Below, piece by piece: positions 23,691 through 35,564 of a stretch of 64,000 bases of DNA (the first letter of the stretch is position 1; every line of letters begins with the position of its first letter). Location: NCBI GenBank assembly GCA_964036195.1, contig CAXIWS010000179.1, positions 86,264-150,263 on the forward strand, read 5' to 3'. This stretch comes from Sphaerolaimus hirsutus. Its lineage: Eukaryota; Nematoda; Chromadorea; Monhysterida; Sphaerolaimidae. The position numbers were made by a program, and so were the translations under genes. The notes under the pieces were generated by a model. It ran no database searches. It saw only the letters and a program-made list of their open reading frames with translations, and was not told the origin of the DNA.

Positions 23691-25167
23691 CAATGAGAAA
23701 TTAACTTTCTCCATTTCATCTGGCCCCTATGTTGCGATTTCCCATCAATGAAACATATTTTTACCTCAGAATAAAGAGAGGGGCCACCGGCACAGCACAG
23801 ATAGAGGAAACTCACACGAAAAGCAGTACAAACAACATCGCCGCAGTGATCGGAGGTGATACTATTTTAAATTCACATTTACTAAGTATTTACATTTACT
23901 TACTTGACACATTTACTTACTTGACCTTGACCCACCTTAAAAAGTATTGACGCCTCACAAAAGGTGTAGCGTCAGGAATGACGAAAAGTAGTCGTTTCTA
24001 CACTCGCAAGAAAAGTACCCAAATTTACGCGTATACGTACGAGTAAAAAAAAAGTATTTTACGTTTTCAATACTTTGTGGTGAGTAAAAAAAATACTTTA
24101 TGTTTACATATACTTTTTAAAAAGTTCAGTCATTCTAACAACTCTGAGTAATTCTAACAACTGTGGAGGATGGTATTCGAGTCTCCCAAATAGAACAATT
24201 ACAGCTTTTGCAACATTCTGTGGCAAAACGGAATCAAAATAAGACTTTCATTCAGAATATGTTTTGCATGATGTGCAAATACAAATGATATTTCATACGC
24301 AATTAATTTGCTTAATAGATCTCAGTGAATAATGAAGGACTTAAACAAAAATCCAAATTTTGTCTATCCAAGTGTATCTTACAGTTTGGGATCTGCTATT
24401 GTTTCGGAGGTAAATACAACATCACCCAGCCACTTCAAATAGTCTGCACTGCCGTCTGTGATCTGCAAAATGTAAAAACTCAAACAATTGGACCTTTATC
24501 ATAACCAGGGGGTGCGGGGGTGCGGATTGGGTGCATAGGTATAGTTGTGTTTCGCGCCAATGGCGCCATCGCGGGGCACCTAAGAATGGCGCTGGCGCCA
24601 TGGCGCAATTCCCCTACTACAGGGGTTACGGTGGGGGGGGGCGTCGCACCCCCTTTCCCTTGGTTCCGTAAAAACCCGCACCCCTGCTAAAAAATCCTGG
24701 CTACGCCACTGATGAATCAATAACCCAGGGTCCTGTATTCTGACACATACATTGTAAAATGACACGTGAAATTTGTCAAAGGTCATGTAACAGGGTTGTA
24801 ACATTTGATGTCCCATTTTACAGGGTGTGGGACTGGCCCCAGGACTCAGGAGACAATCGCAAATAGAAGTGAAAATCACACAAACTAACAGGGCTGGTTA
24901 TAACTTCAGGCACATCGTAGGGGTGGTTTTTCTTGACGAACTCCCCCAACTCAGCCACTCTGTCTGTTCGTGTTTTAATCATCAGCAAAAGTTCCTGATC
25001 TTGTTCGATTTTGCCCTGCCATTCGTAACTTTGGATGGGAATATTAAAATGGTATTTTTATAAAAATTGTGCAGTTCTTTAGCTCCGCATGGAAATGCCC
25101 AGAACGTACACGGAAATCACTGTGGGAACTATAATATGTTGACGCAGACGGCCAGCTTGTTCGTGAC

Positions 25168-27109
25168 TAGGGTGTCAAATTTCCGTTTCCGTTTTCCGTT
25201 TCCGCCTTTCCGCAGGAAAATTTTTTACCTTTCCGTTTTCCGTTTTCCGGCAGCTGAAAAATTTTTACCTTTCCGTTTTCCGGCAGCTGAAAATTTTTTA
25301 CCTTTCCGTTTTCCGTTTTCCGGCAGCTGAAAATTTTTTACCTTTCCGTTTCCGTTTTTCCGGCCCATTTTTCCGTTTTCCGGCTGAAAAATTTTTACCT
25401 TTCCTTTCCGTTTTACCAGGCCATTTTTCCATTTTCTGGCTCGATTTTCAGTTTTCTGGCATTTTTCAATTGTTTTTCCAATCTGTATTTATCTTCAATT
25501 GGCTCATCCCATTGTGTTGTTTTTGTCTCTTGGAGCAGCATTGACAACTGGGATTTCAGGGTCAGTGAAACAGGTGCTGTGAACCCAATTGGGGCATATG
25601 CTGACACCAATAATTTATTCAAGTTTCATCTGGTTGGTGTTGTGATGCTGTCAATTTGCAATTTTGGTGTTGATATTGCCAGCATGTCCGTTCGGTGATT
25701 TTATTTCATGCCCATTACTGTGACAATTTTATTCACCTTTGGACTCCTGTTGTTTTCTGCTATTTCATTCATGACTGATCTGGAGTTTGACAGCCATTCC
25801 CTCATGTTCATAGAACATTGGTTAAATAAAGCTTTGACTTTGTAATATAGTTCTAAAGCTTCAACTTCATTTGTGAAACTCATGATGAAGTTATCGACGT
25901 AAATGTTGTTTATTATCATCGCCAACTGGTTTTGTTCCCCTACATTTTCTTCATATTCATTCATGTTGTTTATTGTCGCATTTAAATGGTATTTTATGAC
26001 TGCTCCCAAAACTGCTGGGCTGCAGACAAGTCCAAACAGTACGCGTTTAAAACAAAGTACTATTGAGTTATTTTCAGTTACTGCTTTTGAGGCATCTTTC
26101 AGCCAGAAAAATCGTGTGTAGTCTCTTGCTTGGTCATGCAATCCTATTTGCAAAAATGCTTTTTCAATATCGGCAATTAATGCTAGATTGCCTGCCCTGA
26201 ACATCAGGAGTAGGCCCAGTGCTAATGGTGTTGTAATTGGTCCTCTAAAAAAGCACTCGTTGAAACTGGGCTTACCTGCCGACCCATTGTACACGATTCT
26301 GCATGATGTCAATTTGCCCGGCATGATTACAGGCTGGTGTGGCAGGTAATGAATCCCCTTGTTCTCTGTTTTGTCGTCACAGATCTCAATTATTCCCTTT
26401 TATAGTTGGTCATCCAAAACTTTCCGGTATTGTTCAAATAAGTTTGGATCTTTGTTGAATCTTCTTATCAGTGATTTAAACCGCATTAAGGCTTCTGCTT
26501 TTCCCGTGGGCAGGTCACTGATACTCTCTTTATACGGCCAGTCAATATAGTATTGTTTGTTGTTGTCATTGAATTTTATGCTATTTATTATCATCTCCTC
26601 TGCAATGTCGTCATCAATTGCATAGGGGTCATCAGTGATTCCCACTGCTTCTAGACTGTGAAATTGTCGTAGTGTTTCCTTTCCTATGGCCACTATGGCT
26701 ACTTTTTGATTATTTTTTGTTGGTTCAGTTAAGCTTGAACTACAAGTGAAGTTACATGCATGATCCATAGTTGCAGAATGTACAGCTACCACAATCAAAG
26801 CCAAACAGGCAAACCTGCATGCAGGTTTTCCTTCTGCAAATTGGTCTATTACCGTGCTAATTTCACTTGATTTTTTTCCGTTTCTGTGAAAATTTTGCTT
26901 TCCGTTTTCCGGCATTTTATTTTTCCGTTTTCCGTTTTCCGGCCAACATTTTTTTTTACCTTTCCGTTTTCCGCTGAGTGAAATTTTTTTACCTTTCCAT
27001 TTTCCGTTTTCCAGCAGAAATTTTTTTTTACCTTTCCGTTTTCCAAAAAGTGAAAAAAATTTACCTTTCCGTTTTTCGTTATCCGTAAAAAAATTTTTTT
27101 GACACCTTA
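25168..27109. mobile_element. hAT-like element (TAGGGTGTC family, copy 2) enclosing BEL/Pao pol
   Basis: The termini TAGGGTGTCAAA and TTTGACACCTTA are inverted. The flanking 8-mers ttcgtgac (25160-25167) and tttgtgac (27110-27117) match at 7 of 8. Both arms are TTTTCCGTTTTCCGG repeats as in copies 1 and 3, but the centre, about 25440-26860, is a minus-strand piece of BEL/Pao pol. Either the BEL piece was captured and moved with the element, or it entered an existing copy and lost its ends. Confidence 0.65.
25413..26860 (-). pseudogene. BEL/Pao pol fragment (linker, reverse transcriptase, start of RNase H region)
   Basis: Read on the minus strand from about 26860, the fragment carries the BEL linker (LEAVGITDDPYAIDDDIAEE). 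RT follows: SCRIVYNGSAGKPSFN, ALIADIEKAFLQIGLHDQ, FKRVLFGLVCSPAVLGAVI and the catalytic-site variant IYVDNFIM. The segment after RT, SAYAPIGFTAPVSLTLKSQL, comes next before the sequence dissolves into CCGG repeats. RNase H core, integrase, gag and LTRs are absent. At least one in-frame stop (about 26325-26400) and a frame change near 25650-25700 break it. It is related to, but clearly distinct from, the elements at 34-46 kb and 55-63 kb. Confidence 0.88.
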
Positions 27110-27589
27110 TTTGTGACCAGACCCCTGCGAATAAAGTGCGCTTTTTCAAAATAGAAAAGTTGGTTTTATCGGAAAAATGCAGAGCAAGGGGTATATACAC
27201 AATCCGAAAATGGGTGATATATGACCTTGATTTCAGGCAACATTTTCCAAACAAATGGAGCATGTTCACACGACACTTAAACAATCGTTGGTTATTGCGA
27301 AATGACTTCTCGATATCTGACATAAAAAAAAATTTCGACATCAACATTTGATATAAAATATTCTCGGCACTCCCGTAAACACAAATACTTATTGATTATT
27401 ATATCGATTTTATTGGCGTGTTCATTCACATTGGCTTGCTCGTTTACTTTGCCGGGTCTGTGGGGCATCAGAAAAAAACATTGCCATGGTCAAATACAGT
27501 GGCATTCAAATACACGGTACACTAAACAACACAAGGTAAATACAATTTGCGACTAAGTTATACCAAACGTAAAAGTTCGTTCCCCCAAA

Positions 27590-27822
27590 ACAAGTGATTC
27601 ACCTGGCAATCGTCTGTGCCATCTGCAGCGAAGGGGCCGTCACCAAAGCCACTGAGTACATGGTTGGGCTCTGTCCAACACGGGCAACCCCGCGCACCTC
27701 CGAGACCTCGGCACCGCCCCCACCGACGACACCAACCCTCTAAGTTGCGCCCCCGCAGCCAAGCCGCATCCAAGCAACAACACCAGATTGCGTATTGTGA
27801 GCAACGATGGGTGAGTTCTCAA
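27590..27822. other. GC-rich exon-like island, gene unknown
   Basis: About 200 bp of GC-rich sequence stands out from AT-rich surroundings in the way known exons in this window do. On the plus strand a frame runs to a GGTGAGT donor near 27812 (peptide includes LRDLGTAPTDDTNPLSC). On the minus strand a frame includes EPNHVLSGFGDGPFAADG followed by a GTGAAT donor. I cannot decide the strand and recognise no family. From 27830 to 28520 there are AAAAACTCAAGTTTTTT repeats. Confidence 0.3.
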
Positions 27823-28612
27823 AATAAAAACACTTTCTGTATTTTGAGTTTTACAAAAATGAATGTCTGTGTTTTGAGTTTTTTTCACAAAAAAAACTTG
27901 AGTTTCTGTGTTTTATTTCTGTGTTTTTAAAAAAACTTGAGTTTTTTCGTAAAAACTCCAGTTTTTTTAAATAAAAACTCAAGTTTTTTAGTAAAAACTC
28001 CATTTTTTTAGTAAAAACTCAAGTTTTTTTGGGTAAAAACTCAAGTTTTTTGGGTAAAAACTCGAATGGTTTTACAAAAAGTTGCATTTTACAGCATTTT
28101 ACTGTTGAAACGGTGGTTTTCTTATCAAATATTGGTTTTGCATACGTTTTGTCATGTATTGGAAAATTTTCATTAGTTCACTGGAGGTAGTTCCAAATGG
28201 GTGACCAATACCTTTGACAGCTTGGGAGGCGAGGAGCCCTCAGCTCAATTTGTGTGAGCTAGCAGACCCTGGTGGACACCCCTCAACACTTTGATCACAG
28301 TCCATTACACACATTGTTCAGTTCAAATCTTGTGCCTTCAATTGCTTGAATAAAAAAACTCAAAAAAACATTTCCATATTTTCTGTGTTTCCGTGTTTCC
28401 GTGTTCTCCAAAAAGAACTCATTTGAGTTTCCGTGTTTTTCAAAATTGTTGAGTTTCCGTGTTTCTGTGTTAAACAAAAACACGGAAACTCAATGAGTTT
28501 CCATATTTAATATGTGTGTTTTTGCCATCGTTGATTGTGAGAGCCTGTGCTTGGTGATGAAACGAATTAGCACAGCTTGTTTTTGGAACCTACCAATAAA
28601 CATGGTCCTTGG

Positions 28613-28800
28613 CTAGTGATGGAAAAGGCACGGGAAAAATGGCACTGCACCGCACCGGCACCGGTGCCATTCCTCAGAAAGGGCACCTGGCACCTTGGGC
28701 ACCGGCAAAAAAATTCTGAAAAAAATAGCACCGGCACCCTGGGGCACCGGCCGGTTGCCGGTGCTAGCACCGAAAGGCACCGCACCGGGCTGAAAGTTCC
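28613..28800. repeat. CACCGG palindrome repeat, TAGTGATGG end
   Basis: It begins TAGTGATGGAAAAGGCACGG and continues as GCACCGGCACCGGTGCC palindromes, like the element at 11621-11871. No right terminus or target duplication is recognisable, so the copy is incomplete. Confidence 0.55.
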
Positions 28801-28828
28801 GAAGGATTTATCGGGTATTTTCTTAAGC

Positions 28829-29172
28829 GGGAATTAGAGCTCAGCGTCGATTCGACGTGAAATGATGACGTGAAATGTCGTCGTGAAATGCTTTACACGA
28901 GTGTGGATCATGCTACGGGTCTACAATTTTCTAAGGATAATATATGAATCAATACCTTAATCGTGTCCAATACTGAGTGTTATCAGCCACAACTAGAGCG
29001 AATTGAAAAATTCAATTTTTATCATTTCACGTCATCATCATTTCACGTCACAGTGTCAGGGAACAACTTGACATTTCACGTCAGACTGCTGCTTGCAATA
29101 GTCATCAAATTAATTTCACGACGTCATTTCACGTCATCATTTCACGTCGAATCGACGCTGAGCTCTAATTCC
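28829..29172. repeat. Palindromic element with ~60-bp arms
   Basis: The left arm GGGAATTAGAGCTCAGCGTC and then GATTCGACGTGAAATGATGA (28829 to about 28890) is inverted at about 29112-29172. The core is AT-rich with further TTTCACGTCA repeats. A target duplication is not clear. There is no coding capacity. Confidence 0.6.
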
Positions 29173-29494
29173 GGCCTAAGAGGCAGCACCTTCGGAAGTG
29201 CATTTTTCCATGAATTCTCTATCGATTTTGATGTTTGAGCATTCAAAGTGATCAGAATGATGTGGCGATCACTTTATGAAGCAATCAGAATAATTATAAA
29301 TGAAAGCTCAAATATTTAATCTACCCCAATACACATAACGGTAGTCACTATTGTCTACTGTGTGGGGTGGATATTGTACAGGAACTGTTACTATATTTTG
29401 TCATATACTGACAAATTATAAACAAAATTGCAAAACAAACATAATATTTATGATTGAAGAAAACACAATCATGTATTCCCTCTTCAGAAGGGTC

Positions 29495-29981
29495 TAGGGT
29501 GTCAACAAAAACTTTTTGGCGGAAAACGGAAACGGAAAACATCTTGCACCTGCCGGAAAACGGACAACGGAAAAATGAAAGGCCGGAAAACGGAAACGGA
29601 AACAAAAAAATTTGCTGAAATTATGCCGGAAACGGAAAAAATTTGCTGAAATTTTGCCGGAAACAGAAAAAAATTTGCAGAAATTTATCCAGAAATCAAA
29701 AAATTTGCAGAAATCTTGCTAGAAATAGAAACAATTCACATAATTGAGAACCTGCATGCATGTTTACCAGTTTGGCTGAAACAGAAAACAGAGAATTGAG
29801 CCAGAAAATGAAAAAAAGTTGGAGAAACAGACAATTGAGCCGGAAAACAGAAAATGAGCCGGAAAAACGGAAACGGAAACGGAAAAAAAATTTAGCAGCC
29901 GGAAAACGGAAACGGAAACGGAAAAAAATTTGCCTGCGGAAAGCGGAAACGGAAAACGGAAAACGGAAAGTTGACACCCTA
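29495..29981. mobile_element. hAT-like non-autonomous element, TAGGGTGTC family (copy 3)
   Basis: The termini TAGGGTGTCAAC and GTTGACACCCTA are perfect 12-bp inverted repeats. The interior is CGGAAAACGGAAACGG repeats, the reverse orientation of the repeats in copy 1. The flanks gaagggtc and ggtatggc do not match, so the duplication has decayed or the copy is rearranged. Confidence 0.72.
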
Positions 29982-30117
29982 GGTATGGCACATTTCAAAG
30001 TAAATTTGACAAGACGTTTTTTTCTAAAAATGACTAAAAACACTTGGTCCTAGAATATTGATTTTATAAATATGAATGAGCACATGCTATTGACAAAATT
30101 TTACACCCTATTACGAC

Positions 30118-31255
30118 TTGGCTGGTGCCTTTCCCGGTGCTTTTTATTTTGGCCCTGGTGCTAGCACCTTTGGCACCGGCTGCAAAATGGCACCGCACCG
30201 CACCAGCACCGGTGATATTCTGGAAAAAATGGCACCGGCACCGGCAGGGCACCCCAGAAAAATGGCACCACACTGCAGAGTTGGAAAAACGTATTTACGT
30301 TTACCCGAAATACCCGGTTATTCGGGTATTTATACTTACGTTTACGTTTACGTTTTCCAAAAATACCATTACGTTTTGTTACGTTTTCCACACTAAAATA
30401 CCCAGGTACTGGGGAAAACGTAAAAAAACTTGTGATCATTCACACATGCACATGTTCAAATGGGCCGCACCACCTGCAGCCAACAATATTCTTGTGTTTT
30501 TGCATAAACGTAAATATCTAACATAAACGTAAAAAGTGACTGCACGCTTGCACTTACACATGGAATACTGGGTAGATATTCATAAATGTGTTCAAATGCT
30601 GAACACTTTTTGTTTGTTTGTGTAGCCTTGTCATTGTAAATTTTTTTGTGATGAATTCTGACGACACACTTGCAACAACTGTGCAAAGCACACGTTTTGA
30701 AACTGGCAGGTGAGTGCAAGCTCTGGTGCCAATCCCAGACTCTGTAAGATGCCCTGTGAAATGTAGAATTTCATGCAAATGTCAAAACTTATGTAAAATG
30801 CTCAGCAAAATGGCAAAGATTTGCCACCTTCCAGGACATTTTGCATGACTTTAGACACTTTGCATGTCATTTGACATTTTCAAGGCATTTTACAGGGTCT
30901 GGGACTCCCCTAGAATCACCAGCGTAGTTGGATTTCGCCACACTTAAAACAGAAAGTGGTGCATATGGAGGGATTTACCCATCTAAATGTGAAAATAATG
31001 GTATTTTCCAAAGCACAATGGCAAATACTGTGTGTAAGTAAAATTTTTACGTTTACGTTTCTTTTTACGTATTCCTTGGTATTTTAAAAATACCTTACGT
31101 TTTAGTATTTGTACTTTTGATTTGGAAAAGGTATTTACGTTTACGTTTACGTTTTCCAAAAATACCAGTATTTGCACAACTCTGCCGCACTGCACCAGCA
31201 CCGGTGCTGGTGCCCTACGGTGCCCAGCACCGAGGCACCGGTGCCTTTCCATCAG
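30118..31255. mobile_element. CACCGG-palindrome repeat split by a hAT-like element
   Basis: GCACCGG palindromes at about 30120-30267 stop at a nested element (30276-31184) and resume at 31193-31240, ending CCTTTCCATCAGTA. The two halves join sensibly when the insert and its duplication are removed. The left terminus is unclear. Confidence 0.5.
30276..31184. mobile_element. hAT-like MITE, CAGAGTTG ends (copy 2)
   Basis: It starts CAGAGTTGGAAAAACG and ends TTTGCACAACTCTG. The flanking 8-mers ccacactg (30268-30275) and ccgcactg (31185-31192) match at 7 of 8. Arms are TTTACGTTTACG repeats with ACCCGGTTATTCGGGTA, parallel to the TTTACACTTACAC arms of copy 1 at 10219. A CCAGACTCTG...CAGGGTCTGG palindrome sits inside at about 30730-30893. 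Confidence 0.78.
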
Positions 31256-31259
31256 TAAT

Positions 31260-32920
31260 TGGTGGTTGTTTTCTTTGGTTTTGAGGCATTTTTAATGTAA
31301 TTGCATAGTTCCAATTGGCTATCCTTGGCATAGTTCCAATTGGCTTTCCAATTCACCACATCCGACATCCCACAGTCGGGGTGGATGCAAGTGCAGGAAC
31401 AATGCCAAATGCAATAACTAAATATAACTCACTGTCATGAATTTTCACCCGACTACTTTTTACTCAACCAATTCTACTCTGGCACTGTGCCAAGTTTTAC
31501 CGGTCTCGTACTTGCACGTTGATTGAGCGTCAAAGTAAGGCAACGGAAAACCGACTACCGATAAAATCGCAACGCACAATGGTGAATCCACCGGAGTGAA
31601 TTCACAAATGTACGCCACATCAAATTTGTTAGTTATTAGCAAATGGCGTCTTTACTCAGTAGATTAGTTGAATGTCTAATTTACACCAAGGGGTCCAAAG
31701 TTTTTTTTAGAAGAGTTTTTATTTCAGACGATTTTTAAACTCCAAATTCTCACATCAAAAGTAGAGCATTGGGAACAACTGAGAGCGAGTTCTAAACCAG
31801 CGGCACAAAACTTTCGAACAACTCAAAAAAACAAAGAAATTCGACTGAATCGACCCCTACTCTAAGTTACGGTATGCTTTTATACGCATCAGCATAACCC
31901 AAGTCCAGACTGCGCTTCCACATACCACAAGACAAACACTCACAAACTATTTGACAGACACACGGAATTTCAATTCAGGCATACCTAAAATTATTCACGG
32001 CGTCAGTTTACGGATATGTCGATCAAAAACACACAAAGAATTCACACAGAACGAACGCAAGAAAAATAGAGAGAAAAGAAAAAACACGAAAAATGCTATA
32101 AAAAACGAGTTTTAGCGCGAAAAAATGGCGGGCGATTAAAAAATTACTCGGCGAAATCGACAGAAAATCCAAATCCACCACCATGAATGGGGAAACACAC
32201 AGCGATAATAGAAGCAAATAAACCAGCGAACAATAATCCCATTAGCAAAAAGAGCACATAGTAAATGAACACAACGTTTATATCCAAAACGTAAGACGCA
32301 CACGTATTGTTTATGCACAATGACAAAATGTCATAAGGAGGATAATCCATGACAAAATTAGGATACCGGTAAGGTGAATGAAATTATATTCTCACTGACT
32401 GTCAAGGAAATTATCAAACTACGGTACCGTTTTAAAGACACCTAGCGGAAATTCCATTAAAATGATAAAATACGCAACTCAAACTTTTTATTCAGCAAAA
32501 ATCAAATGCATGTCCAGATTGCATATTTATAAAAACCAAAGCGAAACCCAATCAAAATTCAGTGAATCCATTGCCACATGTCAAACGCAACAGCCATTAA
32601 TGACCCAAGACACTTTTTTTAATGAAATGAACCACTTTCGCTGCTACCACTCACTCTGCTACCAGAGTTGGAATAATTAAACCATGACTGTTAGTCCCAT
32701 ACGCACTGCACAAATCCACACCCCCGAAACAACCGAATTTTCAATCTAGTCAAAAATGAGTACACTTGTCACTGTATGGGTCCTTGTCTCGATGAGATCA
32801 GCGGACTGGGCTGCTCTCACAGCAAGCCAAGGGAGTAGGCATTTAAACATGAGATCATGTTTGTTGAGTTAGACTCAATTCTTTTAATTGCCTCTCATCT
32901 CAACACCAATCATCACCGCA
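31260..32920. other. Intergenic sequence, no gene recognised
   Basis: This is AT-rich, mostly unique sequence. Open frames on either strand are at most about 70 codons, of low complexity, and resemble nothing known. No repeat termini were found. Confidence 0.5.
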
Positions 32921-32927
32921 CCAACTA

Positions 32928-34088
32928 AACACCTTCCCGATCAAGTCCGGCCGCCTATTTTTATATTAACTTTGGATGCCCTATCTCCGGTTGTGCAAGT
33001 GGTGGAAAGCTTATACTTGTGGGGTATATAGGTGCAACCCCCCACTACCCCTCATGAATAAATGGGGCAGCGGCGACTCACTGTAAAGGGGGTCGCCGTA
33101 TATGTGAAAAAAATTTGCGGCATTTTCACTGTCCTGCACAGGTCCAGCCCACAGTATAATTCTTACACTACGGCTTGAAAAAGGTGCGTTAGGCACCAAT
33201 AACACCACATAAAAGTTATGCTAAGCGCTAATGACCTTCTCATATGACGCCAGTGCCATGGCGCTTATCCATCACTAATCGCGACACCTCAATATTTATT
33301 CCCTATCCCAAACCCTAAATTTTAAAAGGCACTTTTCACTTTTATTTTGTGACAAACTTGACACGCTGGTTCAGGGTGTTTTATAGAGGAATGTTAAAGG
33401 TGTCAAGTTGTGTAAAGAACTATACCCCAAAAATGCCTCCATTAGAAAATTTACTTGGGGTGAATTAAAATAAGAAAATTTTAAAAATTTTTGTTCCTGT
33501 GATGGCATAATTTTGACATCATAAAGTTCACCCCAAGTAAATTTTCTAACGGAGGCGTTTTTGACGTCAAGTTTTTTACGCAGCTTGAAACCTTACACCC
33601 CCCTCTTGAAAACATCGTAAACCAGCGTGTGAAGTGTGTAAGAAAGTAAAAGCAAAAAATGCATTTTAAAATTTGCAAAAGTTCGTTTTCTTATCTGCTG
33701 CTTAAGGGGTGGGTGTATGTTGAATGTTAGTGACAGAATGGCACCATGGCACTGGCGCCATTTGAGGTAGCCAAGTGGTGCCATGCCATGGCACCTATTT
33801 CCTGTGGCGTTATTGGCGCCTGACGCCCCTTTTTCAAGCCATAGCGTAAGAAATAAACTGGGGGTCGGACCTGTGCGGGACAGTGAAAACGCCGCAAATT
33901 TTTTTCACATATACGGCAACCCCCTCTTTAGTGAATCGCCGCTGCCCCATTTATTCATGAGGGGTAGTGGGGGGTTGCACCTATATACTGCACAAGTAAA
34001 TATTAGCTTTCTACCCCTCCCACAACCAGAGATAGGGCATGTGAAGTGAAAATAAAAATAGAGGGCCGGACTTGATCGGGAAGGTGTT
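32928..34088. mobile_element. Long inverted-repeat element, AACACCTTCCCG ends
   Basis: The left arm, 32928 to about 33245 (AACACCTTCCCGATCAAGTC), is inverted at about 33790-34088 (GACTTGATCGGGAAGGTGTT). Both ends abut TA. A second palindrome is nested in the core: CCCCAAGTAAATTTTCTAA at about 33520-33545 inverts the sequence at about 33440-33465. GCGCCATGG patches occur in both arms. Arm ORFs are shadows; no transposase is present. Confidence 0.65.
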
Positions 34089-34381
34089 TATATTCCAGTG
34101 TACTCGGTAAAATTGTGTTGGAATCAACTTTTTGTCTCTCAATCGGAAATGCAGAAATGCACAGTTCATACTAGACCAACAGTCACGGCATCAACACCCC
34201 AAAATTGCAGCAAAAGTCAACCACTAATCTCATGTGTCCTCAGTAACCACTGACCATTTATGCACTACGACATGTAACAACAGCGTCACTCTTTTTCTAG
34301 CCAATTAAAAATACAAAACTTTACTCTTTTAATTCTACGCGATCTAGACTACATGCAAAATTGTTCTTTTTAGCCAACTAG

Positions 34382-35481
34382 TGTAAAATAATACGGAACT
34401 TGTTGAAGTGACTTGTGAACCAGCTCCTATTCCTAACCGAGGAAGAGGACAAATGTGAACAAGTGTAAGTTGACGTGAAGCGTCGTCTCTAGTTGACGTT
34501 CCGTTATTTTATCAAATGTGATTAGTTGAGTTGAAGTGAATTGACGTGAGTTAGTGTGAAGCAAATTTAGATTGTTTACCAAAGGTTTTGACGAACGTTT
34601 TTATTTAGACAATTAAATACAAAGAAATAAATGTAAATAAAATATATATAAAAATATACGTAAACAAAGGAATTAATTTACAACTAAATTAATTACTTAC
34701 ATAAAACGTAAAAGAAGCTCTAATTACCGGAGAAATAAGGTAATTTAAAGAAGGCACTTAATTACGACAAAAGGCGAGAATTAAGTGGCGCGGTTGTGAA
34801 TAAAGCACCTCAAACAGCGCAGGTGTGAAATAAAGCACTGAGGTGACTTAAAGCACCAAGCGTTAAACTTAGCACCAAAAACAAGCGACTTAATAAAGTG
34901 ACTACGGCGCTTATTTAGATCCTAGGAAGAGATTCGTGTGAAGTTGACGAGGTTGCAAACACTGCCGATTTTAGCTGTGAAATCGGCTTTTAAGGGCCAG
35001 ACCAATGGCAATTGGTTTGGCGCCAATCGGTCGGCTCTAATCTCCGATTTTTACCCAACATTTCCAATTGTGAAAGTTCAATCCTTGCCCGCTCGCTTCT
35101 CCGATGAAAAGCGAGCTAAACTGGCAAGATAGTGAAAATGTGAGACAAGCCAGACAGCATTTCAAATGGCGCGCGGGCCCGGCCCCTCACTCGGGGCGGG
35201 CCCGCCGCTTAACATAAACATGACGGCGTATTTGCGTGCTGCTTGTCAAGGAAATGTGGCGGAATGTGAGCAATGACTAAGATCTAAATATGTGAACGAT
35301 GTGAAGCGCACGTTGTAAACAACATCGCTTGAGATATTAAATGGCGAATGTGAAGATGTTAAGTAAAGGAATGTGAATAAAAATGGAATCGTAATAGATT
35401 GAATTAATTAAATATAAAAGCGAACATAAGAACGTCAACTTAAATATTAAAGATTTTAACATTTTACGATAATGTTACACA
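34382..35481 (-). repeat. 3' LTR of BEL1
   Basis: This 1,100-bp copy is nearly identical to the one at 45572-46671. In element orientation it starts TGTGTAACATTATCG and ends TTATTTTACA. It should carry the polyadenylation function. It is rich in GTGA on the plus strand (TCAC in sense). The 64-codon antisense ORF present in both LTRs is not considered a gene. Confidence 0.96.
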
Positions 35482-35494
35482 CTCCCAAAACTAG
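35482..35494 (-). other. Polypurine tract of BEL1
   Basis: In element orientation TTTTGGGAG sits directly before the 3' LTR start (TGTGTAAC). This is the expected position for priming of plus-strand DNA synthesis. The tract is short. Confidence 0.6.
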
Positions 35495-35564
35495 AATAAA
35501 AATTAAATTTAATTTAATTTTATCTCAGCCAATCTCGGCAAATTGATGTGAAACAAAATCAAAA

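Noticed and set aside
34938-35132. 64-codon ORF antisense in both BEL1 LTRs
   Set aside because: Duplicate by LTR identity, starts at GTG and shows no family resemblance. There is no independent evidence of coding.
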